A stretch of 7,858 nucleotides of DNA, taken from the NCBI GenBank assembly GCA_937910255.1, contig CALEOQ010000433.1, positions 1 through 7,858 on the forward strand, written 5' to 3'. Below, piece after piece: positions 1 to 5,786 of the stretch. This DNA is from an uncultured Caulobacteraceae bacterium. Lineage in GTDB: Bacteria; Pseudomonadota; Alphaproteobacteria; Caulobacterales; Caulobacteraceae. Under the pieces are notes generated by a model, which had not been told where the DNA came from, did no database searches, and was given only the letters and a program-made list of their open reading frames with translations. The position numbers were made by a program, and so were the translations under genes. The stretch's first letter is position 1. Each line of letters opens with the position of its first letter.

Positions 1-83
1 GCATTTGTCAGGAGTCGAGGCAGTAGCGTAGCTACTGACGCACATGTGGTGCTGTTGGTGCTCATGTATGTTGTGTGTATGTG
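1..83. other. Non-genomic low-quality read tail
   Basis: This stretch lies outside the inverted P7 adapter and its poly-T run, so it corresponds to read cycles beyond the end of the sequenced library molecule. It has low-complexity GT/TG-rich runs and a composition unlike the GC-rich insert. No gene is supported here; open frames that enter it from the insert are artefacts. It does not match the reverse complement of the right-hand tail base for base, as expected for noise rather than a biological repeat. Confidence 0.9.
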
Positions 84-158
84 TTTTTTTTTTTCAAGCC
101 GACGCCGGCATACGAGATTACGACGTGACTGGAGTTCAGACGTGTGCTCTTCCGATCT
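84..158 (-). other. Illumina P7 index adapter plus poly-T (contamination)
   Basis: Positions 84-94 are 11 T. Positions 95-118 match the P7 flow-cell sequence with three A-to-C differences at 100, 103 and 105. Positions 119-124 (TACGAC) are the index, and 125-158 are the TruSeq index-read primer site ending in CTCTTCCGATCT. On the minus strand this is a read running out of the insert into the 3' adapter and then into poly-A. The total of 64 nt is the exact length of a P7 adapter with a 6-nt index. Translating it gives the well-known spurious peptides RKSTRLNSSH (minus) and SSRRRHTRLRRDWSSDVCSS (plus). Genomic sequence begins at 159. Confidence 0.98.
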
Positions 159-721
159 AGGTTGCGGATCTGATTGGTCTCCTCGACCAGGATCAGATTG
201 GTCTGCTGGAGCTCCTGCGCGCGCTGATAGAGGTGGGTGGCGCTTTCGATCGGGGCGTCCAGCGGGACCCCCGATGGACCGAAGGCGATGTCCTTCAGGC
301 GCTCGATCTCGGTGACGTCCACCGTGTTCTGCAGCACATAGGCGGTGTTCCCCGCCGAATCAAACAGCGGGGTGTGGACCGCCGACCAGAAGCGCATGTC
401 AAACCCGCCGCCCCGGGACACGGGGAGGGGGATGGCGTAGGGGATGAGCGCCAGGGTGTCGGGCTGGCCGGTGTCGAGGACCTTCTGGAGCGATTCGCGC
501 AGCTGGCGGCCGCCCTCACCGGGGTTGGGGAACATATCAAAGATGTTCTGGCCGATCAGCTCGTCGCGGGTGCGCTCGGTGACCCGCTGATAGGCGAGGT
601 TGGCCTCGACGAAACAGAGGTTGCGATCGAGCACCATGTGCGGGCTCGGCAAGGTTTCGAACAGCGCCCTGAAGTCGATCTGCGGCAAAGCTACCCCCGT
701 ATTTTCCGGTAACGCTCTCAC
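159..721 (-). CDS. PAS-domain sensor protein, N-terminal fragment
   Basis: About 187 genuine residues are present; the C-terminal part is missing because the contig ends. Residues about 14-135 form a PAS fold (FETLPSPHMVLDRNLCFVEA near the start, then RFWSAVHTPLFDSAGNTAYV and the closing DVTEIERLKD motif that usually leads out of a PAS/PAC unit). A helical, probably coiled-coil linker follows (LYQRAQELQQTNLILVEETN), of the kind that joins PAS modules to further PAS or histidine kinase domains. The family is therefore probably a PAS histidine kinase or hybrid kinase, but no kinase domain is visible. The start at 721 is GTG with no clear ribosome binding site; TTG at 688, preceded by GGGGG, is an alternative. 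The gene diverges from uvrC across a 124-bp gap. The apparent reading frame continues to 62, but codons beyond 159 are adapter and must be removed. Confidence 0.85.
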
Positions 722-845
722 CGGGGAAGCGATCCACAGGGGCGTATCGGCCCATAGCGGGCCGGTTGCGGGACATCAACAATCTCCGCCGCGTGCAAAC
801 GCCGCGCCTCTGGGTCTGGCGTCCGGAGTCGCCTATATCGGCGGG

Positions 846-2705
846 ATGGTTGAACGCGACGCCGCGCCGCTGATCGGCGCCGCCCTCATCAAGGATCAGG
901 TCAAGCGCCTGCCCGACGCGCCCGGCGTCTACCGCATGATCGGCGACGACGGCGAGGTGCTCTATGTGGGCAAGGCCCGGTCGCTGAAGAAGCGGGTGAC
1001 TCAGTACGCCCAGGGGCGTTTCCACACTCAGCGCATCGCCCTGATGGTCGACCTGACCCGATCCATGGAGTTCGTCACCACCCGCACCGAGACCGACGCC
1101 CTGCTGCTTGAGATCAATCTGATCAAGCAGCTGAAGCCACGGTTCAACGTGCTGCTGCGGGACGACAAGAGCTTCCCCGAGATCGTCATCCGCCGGGATC
1201 ACGACGCCCCGCAGCTGCGCAAGCATCGCGGCGCCCACACCATCAAGGGCGACTATTTCGGCCCGTTCGCCAGCGCCTGGGCGGTGAACCGGACGCTCAA
1301 CACCCTGCAGAAGGCCTTCCTGCTGCGCTCCTGCTCCGACAGCGTCTATGACAGTCGCACCCGGCCCTGCATGCTGCATCAGATCAAGCGTTGCTCGGCC
1401 CCCTGCACGGGCCTGGTCTCCCTGGAGGACTATGGCGCCCTGGTGGATGAGGCCGAGGCCTTCCTGCGGGGACGAAGCCGGGCGGTGATGGCCAAGCTGT
1501 CGAGCGAGATGCAGGCCGCCTCCGACGAGATGGAGTTCGAGCGGGCCGCCCGCCTGCGCGACCGCATCCGCGCGCTCGCCTCCGTGGCCCAGGAGCAGCA
1601 GATCAATCCCGAGAGCCTGGAGGAGGGCGACATCATCGCCCTGCATGGCGAGGGCGGCCAGGCCTGCGTGCAGGTCTTCTTTTTCCGCGGCGGCCAGAAC
1701 TGGGGCAACCGGGCCTATTTCCCGCGGGTCGACAAGAGCGATGAGGAGGCCGACGTCATGGCCGCCTTCCTCGGCCAGTTCTATGAAGACAAGCCGATCC
1801 CCAAGCTGATCCTGACCAATGTGGAGCCCGCCGACCGGGACCTGCTCTGCGAGGCGTTCGCGCTCAAGGCCGGCCGCAAGGTGGAGATCCTCAAGCCCCT
1901 GCGCGGCGAAAAGCGCCAGCTGGTGGAGCACGCCCTGACCAACGCCCGAGAGGCGCTTGGCCGACGGATGGCGGAGAGCTCGGCCCAGTCCAAGCTGCTG
2001 CTCGGGGTCTGCGAGGCCTTTGGCCTGGAGGCGCCGCCGGAGCGGATCGAGGTCTATGACAACAGCCACATCATGGGGACCAACGCCGTCGGCGGCATGA
2101 TCGTGGCCGGGCCCGAGGGCTTCCTCAAGAACCAGTATCGCAAGTTCAACATCAAGGGGACCGACCTCACGCCCGGCGACGACTACGGCATGATGCGCGA
2201 GGTGCTGCGCCGCCGCTTCGCCCGGATGGTCAAGGAAGAGGAGGCCGGCGAGGCCGCGCCGCGCCCCGACCTGGTGCTCATCGATGGCGGCGCCGGTCAG
2301 TTGGCGGCGGCCCAGGAGATCATGGCCGATCTCGGCGTCGACGACATCGCCGTGGTGGGCGTCGCCAAGGGGCCGGACCGGGACGCCGGCCTGGAGCGGT
2401 TCTTCATGGCCGGGCGCACCCCCTTCATGCTCGAGCCCAAGTCGCCGGTGCTCTACTACCTCCAGCGCCTGCGCGACGAGGCGCACCGCTTCGCCATCGG
2501 CAGCCACCGGGTTCGCCGCGCCATCGACATGAAGAAGAACCCGCTGGACGAGATCGACGGGGTGGGGCCGGGCCGCAAGCGGGCCCTGCTGCACGCCTTT
2601 GGCTCGGCCAAGGGGGTGTCGCGGGCCTCGGTGGACGACCTAGCCAAGGTGGACGGGGTCAGCCTGGCCCTGGCGCAGCGGATCCACGACCGGTTCCGCA
2701 AATAG
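846..2705 (+). CDS. uvrC: Excinuclease ABC subunit C (UvrC)
   Basis: UvrC is the dual-incision nuclease of UvrABC nucleotide excision repair: bound to UvrB at a lesion, it cuts 3' and then 5' of the damage. This 619-aa protein has the normal family length and all domains. The N-terminal GIY-YIG nuclease has GVY (Y29), YVG (Y40-G42), K43, R50 and the metal-ligand Glu at E89. Four cysteines, C163, C175, C183 and C187, have the 12-8-4 spacing known for the UvrC iron-sulfur site. The UVR (UvrB-binding) helix pair is at about 212-247 (EMEFERAARLRDRI). The RNase H-like nuclease has D405 (YDNSH), GDDY near 445, D480 (LIDGG) and H547 (DEAHR). Two helix-hairpin-helix motifs lie at about 566-618. The ATG at 846 is chosen because homologous sequence starts just after it; the frame is open further upstream without UvrC-like sequence. 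The ribosome binding site is weak (GGCGGG, very close). No alphaproteobacterial LexA box (GTTC-N7-GTTC) is visible upstream. Confidence 0.97.
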   Translation: MVERDAAPLIGAALIKDQVKRLPDAPGVYRMIGDDGEVLYVGKARSLKKRVTQYAQGRFHTQRIALMVDLTRSMEFVTTRTETDALLLEINLIKQLKPRFNVLLRDDKSFPEIVIRRDHDAPQLRKHRGAHTIKGDYFGPFASAWAVNRTLNTLQKAFLLRSCSDSVYDSRTRPCMLHQIKRCSAPCTGLVSLEDYGALVDEAEAFLRGRSRAVMAKLSSEMQAASDEMEFERAARLRDRIRALASVAQEQQINPESLEEGDIIALHGEGGQACVQVFFFRGGQNWGNRAYFPRVDKSDEEADVMAAFLGQFYEDKPIPKLILTNVEPADRDLLCEAFALKAGRKVEILKPLRGEKRQLVEHALTNAREALGRRMAESSAQSKLLLGVCEAFGLEAPPERIEVYDNSHIMGTNAVGGMIVAGPEGFLKNQYRKFNIKGTDLTPGDDYGMMREVLRRRFARMVKEEEAGEAAPRPDLVLIDGGAGQLAAAQEIMADLGVDDIAVVGVAKGPDRDAGLERFFMAGRTPFMLEPKSPVLYYLQRLRDEAHRFAIGSHRVRRAIDMKKNPLDEIDGVGPGRKRALLHAFGSAKGVSRASVDDLAKVDGVSLALAQRIHDRFRK

Positions 2706-2758
2706 GCCCCGAAAGTCCGATCCGTGCGTTATGGTCAGCGTCAATATGGAGATGTCGC

Positions 2759-3022
2759 ATGCTGCTTCGCCTGATCCTCACCACCGCCATGCTCGCCGCC
2801 CCGGTTGCGGCCGGCGCGAGTTCCCCCGACGCCTGGACCGAATTCCGGGCCGAGGTTCGCGCCAAATGTCTGGCCCAGGCCCAGAGCCAGGGCATGGGCC
2901 AGCCTGACGTCATCGTTCACCCCTTCGGCTCGGAGTCCTATGGGATCGCCGTCCTGCGCGAGGGCGACGACAAGCGCATCTGCATATTCGACAAGCGCAC
3001 CAAGGCCGTCGAACTCACCTGA
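2759..3022 (+). CDS. Small secreted protein of unknown function
   Basis: This 87-aa protein lies between uvrC (53-bp gap) and pgsA (22-bp gap), so it is probably co-transcribed with them. The start is well set: GGAG at 2748-2751 sits 7 nt before the ATG. Residues 1-20 look like a Sec signal peptide (MLLRLILTTAMLAAPVAAGA), with cleavage likely after Ala20, giving a mature periplasmic protein of about 67 residues. The mature part has two cysteines, C37 and C75, that could form a disulfide, and a compact core (VHPFGSESYGIAVL, then RICIFDKRTKAVEL) that looks like a small beta-rich domain. I do not recognise a named family and assign no function. GC-rich codon use like its neighbours and the good ribosome binding site support it being real. 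Confidence 0.8.
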   Translation: MLLRLILTTAMLAAPVAAGASSPDAWTEFRAEVRAKCLAQAQSQGMGQPDVIVHPFGSESYGIAVLREGDDKRICIFDKRTKAVELT

Positions 3023-3044
3023 TCTTCCAAGGACCGAAGGCCTG

Positions 3045-3668
3045 ATGAAAGCCCTGCCCAACATCCTGACCTCCCTGCGGCTGGTCCTCGCCCTGTTCAT
3101 GTTCGTGGCCCTGGCCACGGCGGCGGGCGGAACGCCGTGGCTCAGCGAACGGCTGAGCATGGAAGATCAGTTCACCCTGCAGCGGTGGGCCTTCATCGCC
3201 TTCGTCATCGCCGCCACCACCGACTGGTTCGATGGCTGGCTGGCGCGGAAGATGGACGCGGTCAGCGTCTGGGGGGCGATCCTCGACCCGATCGGCGACA
3301 AGGTGCTGGTCTGCGGGGCGGTGCTCGGCCTGATGGCCCTGGGGCCGCAGCCGCTGGTGCTGCTGCCGGCCGGCCTGATCCTGTTTCGCGAATTCACCGT
3401 CAGCGCCCTGCGCGAGGTGGGCGCGGGCAAGGGGGTGAAGCTGCCCGTCACCCTGCTGGCCAAGTGGAAGACGGCCCTGCAACTGACGGCGCTGGGGGCC
3501 GAGCTGTTCGTCGCCTCCTGGGGCGCGTTCGGCCTGCCTCAGACGCCTGAGCTGCTCGGGCCCATCACCGTGACGGCCCACGCCCTCTTCTGGCTGGCCG
3601 CCGTGGTGACCCTGATCACCGGGGCTCAGTACTGGGAGCAGACCCGCAAGGCCTTGGCGACCGGCTAG
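3045..3668 (+). CDS. pgsA: CDP-diacylglycerol--glycerol-3-phosphate 3-phosphatidyltransferase
   Basis: PgsA makes phosphatidylglycerol phosphate from CDP-diacylglycerol and sn-glycerol 3-phosphate, the committed step to phosphatidylglycerol and cardiolipin in the inner membrane. The 207-aa protein carries an intact CDP-alcohol phosphotransferase signature D-x2-DG-x2-AR-x8-G-x3-D-x3-D, with D60, D63, G64, A67, R68, G77, D81 and D85. The N-terminus MKALPNILTSLRLVLALFMF is typical of PgsA. Hydrophobic segments lie at about 7-26, 45-59, 86-115 and 178-196. The ATG at 3045 follows GAAGG with 4-nt spacing. A longer open frame exists upstream but overlaps the preceding small gene. In many Alphaproteobacteria pgsA follows uvrC closely, as here, and is followed by moaD/moaE; those genes are not present next to it in this window. 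Other members of the superfamily (PssA, Cls) fit less well. Confidence 0.95.
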   Translation: MKALPNILTSLRLVLALFMFVALATAAGGTPWLSERLSMEDQFTLQRWAFIAFVIAATTDWFDGWLARKMDAVSVWGAILDPIGDKVLVCGAVLGLMALGPQPLVLLPAGLILFREFTVSALREVGAGKGVKLPVTLLAKWKTALQLTALGAELFVASWGAFGLPQTPELLGPITVTAHALFWLAAVVTLITGAQYWEQTRKALATG

Positions 3669-3774
3669 GCCCCGGCGCCCGCGGCGGCGTCTGGGGCGCG
3701 GGGCGCCCTGGCCCTGTCCGGTCCAGTTGCATCATGCGAACCAGCATCGCTTCGCCAGCCATGTGCAGCATCAT
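3616..3774 (-). CDS. Possible 52-aa small ORF downstream of a Fur-like promoter
   Basis: A minus-strand frame starts at ATG 3774 (a second ATG follows at 3771), with AGAGGG at 3778-3783 as a ribosome binding site, 3 nt from the start. It encodes about 52 residues: a methionine-rich N-terminal half (MMLHMAGEAMLVRMMQLDRT), then a Pro/Arg/Gly-rich tail that runs antisense to the last codons of pgsA. A candidate promoter with an embedded Fur-like palindrome lies about 50-75 nt upstream on the same strand. The tail looks like readthrough of GC-rich non-coding sequence, so only the first half may matter, or the transcript may be a non-coding RNA. I know no matching family. Confidence 0.25.
   Translation of the reverse strand: MMLHMAGEAMLVRMMQLDRTGPGRPAPQTPPRAPGPSRSPRPCGSAPSTEPR
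3669..3704 (+). terminator. GC-rich hairpin directly after pgsA
   Basis: The arm at 3669-3680 pairs with 3694-3704 (GCGCCC with GGGCGC and GCCCC with GGGGC) with one bulged G at 3674 and a 13-nt loop. It begins immediately after the pgsA stop codon. No U-tract follows, so intrinsic termination is uncertain; it could instead protect the mRNA 3' end or simply reflect local GC richness. Confidence 0.35.
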
Positions 3775-3820
3775 CGACCCTCTCCCTCTCTCGGTGCGAG
3801 CCGTCTCGCGGGGGCTATCA

Positions 3821-3850
3821 ATAATGAGAATGAATCTCATATCGGGTCAA
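3821..3850 (-). promoter_or_regulatory. Candidate minus-strand promoter with embedded Fur-like box
   Basis: On the minus strand, TTGACC (3850-3845, five of six to TTGACA) is followed after 18 nt by CATTAT (3826-3821, four of six to TATAAT). The spacer and -10 contain a near-palindrome TGAGAAT-G-AATCTCA at 3825-3839, flanked by A/T to give 6-bp perfect outer arms ATGAGA/TCTCAT. Compared with the 7-1-7 Fur consensus TGATAAT-n-ATTATCA it matches 11 of 14 positions. A repeat of the AATGAGA half-site occurs at 3852-3858. The placement over the promoter core is typical of a repressor operator. The box could also act on the plus-strand gene starting at 3921. A GANTC (CcrM) site, GAATC 3832-3836, falls inside it. 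Regulator identity is inferred. Confidence 0.45.
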
Positions 3851-3872
3851 GAATGAGACGGTCGGGAGCAAA

Positions 3873-3885
3873 CGTCACCGTGACG
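3873..3885. promoter_or_regulatory. Perfect 13-bp palindrome, possible operator
   Basis: CGTCAC-C-GTGACG is an exact inverted repeat with a 1-bp centre, located 35 bp upstream of the start codon of the glycine-zipper/SH3 gene. The position suits an operator for a dimeric regulator, but arms of this length can arise by chance in GC-rich DNA and I cannot name a regulator. Confidence 0.25.
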
Positions 3886-3920
3886 CGTTAGGCAGGACTT
3901 GAACAGCTGAGGAGACTCTC

Positions 3921-4745
3921 ATGCGCCCCATCCTGCTTTCCATGGCCGCTGTCGTGGCCCTTTCCGGCGCCCCGTCCCTGGCCACAGCCCAGACCGCCTC
4001 GGGCACGCCGCTCGGCAACTTCTTCGCCTGTGAGGCCAGTGGCCAACGCCAGGAAACCGGCGCTCTGCTCGGCGGCGTCGCCGGCGCCCTGCTGGGCAGC
4101 CAGGTCAGCAAGAACGAGCGCGCGCTCGGCGCTGTGCTCGGCGCCGGCCTCGGCGCTGCGGCCGGCTCCTGGGTCGGTTGCCGCATGCAGGTCAGCGAGC
4201 AGCAGCGGGTCGTCAACGCCGTCGAAACGGCTCTGAACACCGGCCGCAGCCAGACCTGGAATGATCCCACCACCGGGACCACCGGCCGGGTGGACATCAT
4301 CAACGCCAATGTCGGCGGCGGCGGCGGCGGCGTGTCCTACGGCCAGGCCACGTCAGCGGCCAATCTGCGATTTGGCGGCCGCGTGCAGCCCCTGCGCACC
4401 GCGTTCGAACCGACCAACGCCCAGTTCACCACCGCCAACACGGTGAACCTGCGCGGCAGCCCGACCACCAATGGCGCCATTGTCGGCCAGCTGCGCGGCG
4501 GCGAGACCTTCAGTGTCGCTGGCCGTGTGGCGGGCGACCGCTGGCTGATGGTCGAGCAGAATGGCTACATCACCGGCTATGTGGCCGAATGGGTGGTGCA
4601 GCCGGCGGCTAGCGGCGGCGGCTACGCCAACGCCAACTGCAAGCTGGTCCAGCAGACCATCCAGCCCCGCATGGGCCAGAGCACGACCGAGCGCTACACC
4701 GCCTGCCCGGCGGCCGGCGGCGGCTGGCGCCTCAGCGCCGCCTGA
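3921..4745 (+). CDS. Secreted glycine-zipper and SH3-domain envelope protein
   Basis: This 274-aa protein has a Sec signal peptide (residues 1-23, ending ATA before QTASG). A glycine-zipper region has two helices with strict GxxxG spacing: G47, G51, G55, G59, then G70, G74, G78, G82, G86, as in outer-membrane glycine-zipper 2TM/17-kDa antigen proteins. A linker follows with a run of six glycines at about 133-138. A bacterial SH3 domain lies at about 172-226 (NLRGSPTTNGAIVGQL to GYVAEWV), a fold often used to bind peptidoglycan. The C-terminal segment has C240 and C262 in a CKLVQQT...TACPAAGGGW pattern resembling the end of rickettsial-type 17-kDa surface antigens. It is therefore probably an envelope or cell-wall-associated protein; the precise role is unknown. 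There is no lipobox. The start has a strong ribosome binding site (GAGGAG at 3909-3914, 6 nt from ATG). Confidence 0.85.
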   Translation: MRPILLSMAAVVALSGAPSLATAQTASGTPLGNFFACEASGQRQETGALLGGVAGALLGSQVSKNERALGAVLGAGLGAAAGSWVGCRMQVSEQQRVVNAVETALNTGRSQTWNDPTTGTTGRVDIINANVGGGGGGVSYGQATSAANLRFGGRVQPLRTAFEPTNAQFTTANTVNLRGSPTTNGAIVGQLRGGETFSVAGRVAGDRWLMVEQNGYITGYVAEWVVQPAASGGGYANANCKLVQQTIQPRMGQSTTERYTACPAAGGGWRLSAA

Positions 4746-4769
4746 TCCCGCGGCCGACGGATGAACACC

Positions 4770-4797
4770 AGGGCCTGGGCCGCAACGCCCAGGCCCT
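4770..4797 (+). terminator. Strong hairpin between convergent genes
   Basis: AGGGCCTGGGC (4770-4780) pairs perfectly over 11 bp with GCCCAGGCCCT (4787-4797) around a 6-nt loop. It lies 25 bp after the stop of the SH3 gene and 25 bp before the 3' end of the convergent pirin gene, so it probably serves both as a bidirectional terminator. The T-tract is poor on both strands, which is common in GC-rich genomes. Confidence 0.7.
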
Positions 4798-4799
4798 AT

Positions 4800-4833
4800 G
4801 TCGTTCAGGACATGGGGTCGTTCAGGACATGGG
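4800..4833. repeat. 17-bp perfect tandem duplication at the pirin stop
   Basis: GTCGTTCAGGACATGGG occurs at 4800-4816 and again at 4817-4833 with no spacer. The right copy contains the end of the pirin coding sequence (Pro-Met-Ser-stop on the minus strand); the left copy repeats those codons and the stop just downstream. The gene product is unchanged, so this looks like a simple replication-slippage duplication. Confidence 0.9.
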
Positions 4834-5718
4834 GTTGGCTTCCGGCGGCGGATCGCCGGGCAGGGGGATGAACTCCTGGTCGTCGGCGTCGGGCAGCTTC
4901 ATGCGGCCAGCCCGCCAGTCGGCCTTGGCCTGCTCAATCCGGTCCTGCGAGGATGAGACGAAGTTCCACTCGATGAACCGAGGCCCCACCGGTTCGCCCC
5001 CCAGCAGCATGACGATGGCCTCGGTGACGCCGGTGAACAGCACCGGCTGGCCGGGCGCGAACACCAGCATCTGACCTTCGCTGTAGGTCTGACCGTCCAC
5101 CTCCACCTGGCCGCGGGCCACGTAGGCCGCCCGCTCGGGGTACTCGGCCGGCAGTTGCGCGCGCGCGCCGGGCTGCAGGGTCCAGTGCACATAGAAGAGC
5201 GGCGAGTGGACGGGGACCTTGGACTTGGCGCCAAACGCCTCCCCGGCGATCAGGACGGCGCTCAAGCCGGCCTCATCGTGCCGGACCAGCTCATCGGCCC
5301 CGAAATGGACGAAGCCGGGATCGGTCTCCTCGTCGGCCTGGGGCAGGGCGATCCAGGCCTGGATGCCGTCCATCCGGCCGCCCTCATGGCGCAGGTGCTC
5401 GAACCGTTCGGAATGGGTGATCCCCTTGCCGGCCGTCATCCAGTTGACCTCGCCAGGCCGGATCTCCTGGATCGCGCCGACGCTGTCGCGGTGGGTGATC
5501 TGGCCGTCGAACAGGTAGGACAGGGTCGACAGCCCGATATGCGGATGGGGCCGAACGTCCACATTGGCCGGAAAGCCCGGATCGAACCGGGCCGGTCCCA
5601 TATGGTCGAAGAAGATGAAGGGCCCGACCATCTGCCGTGGTCCATAGGGCAGCACCCGGCCCACCTCGAAGCCGCCAAGATCCTTGCGGCGCTGTTGGAT
5701 CACCCGTTCGATCGTCAT
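4822..5718 (-). CDS. Pirin family cupin protein
   Basis: This is a two-domain (bicupin) metal-binding protein of 298 aa, the usual pirin length. Numbered from ATG 5718, the N-terminal cupin holds the four metal ligands of the family: H58 and H60 (RPHPHIG), H102 and E104 (THSER). The hallmark VGPFIFFDHMGP is at 31-42. The C-terminal cupin covers about 170-250, followed by a tail with FIEWNFVSSS. Bacterial pirins include the E. coli quercetinase YhhW and regulators of metabolism; the substrate here is unknown. The start at 5718 is preferred because GGGAG sits 6 nt upstream and the protein aligns from there. A longer start at 5739 would add seven residues (MAKRETT) with a GGAG only 2 nt away. 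It diverges from the HExxH gene across a 68-bp gap and converges with the SH3 gene. Confidence 0.93.
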   Translation of the reverse strand: MTIERVIQQRRKDLGGFEVGRVLPYGPRQMVGPFIFFDHMGPARFDPGFPANVDVRPHPHIGLSTLSYLFDGQITHRDSVGAIQEIRPGEVNWMTAGKGITHSERFEHLRHEGGRMDGIQAWIALPQADEETDPGFVHFGADELVRHDEAGLSAVLIAGEAFGAKSKVPVHSPLFYVHWTLQPGARAQLPAEYPERAAYVARGQVEVDGQTYSEGQMLVFAPGQPVLFTGVTEAIVMLLGGEPVGPRFIEWNFVSSSQDRIEQAKADWRAGRMKLPDADDQEFIPLPGDPPPEANPMS

Positions 5719-5786
5719 GGTCGTCTCCCGTTTGGCCATGGTCTCCAGCGACTATAGAACGTCTCCGCGCCAAGGGCAGTTGGAGG

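Noticed and set aside
46..315. Small plus-strand ORF with an Arg-rich SSRRRHTRLRR peptide
   Set aside because: It is translation of the adapter followed by the antisense of the PAS gene.
722..845. Possible LexA/SOS operator upstream of uvrC
   Set aside because: No GTTC-N7-GTTC direct repeat or convincing palindrome is visible in the 124-bp divergent gap; I also see no clear sigma-70 promoter there.
537..2594. A 685-codon open frame on the minus strand
   Set aside because: It lies opposite uvrC, which has complete catalytic motifs; the frame is open only because of GC-rich codon bias, and its sequence is His/Gly/Leu-rich without recognisable domains.
4311..4334. GGC repeat tract as a phase-variation microsatellite
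   Set aside because: A run of GGC triplets changes only the polyglycine length without frameshifting, and it sits in a flexible linker.
5155..5757. A 200-codon plus-strand frame opposite pirin
   Set aside because: Pirin on the minus strand has all metal ligands and the correct length; this frame is an antisense shadow.
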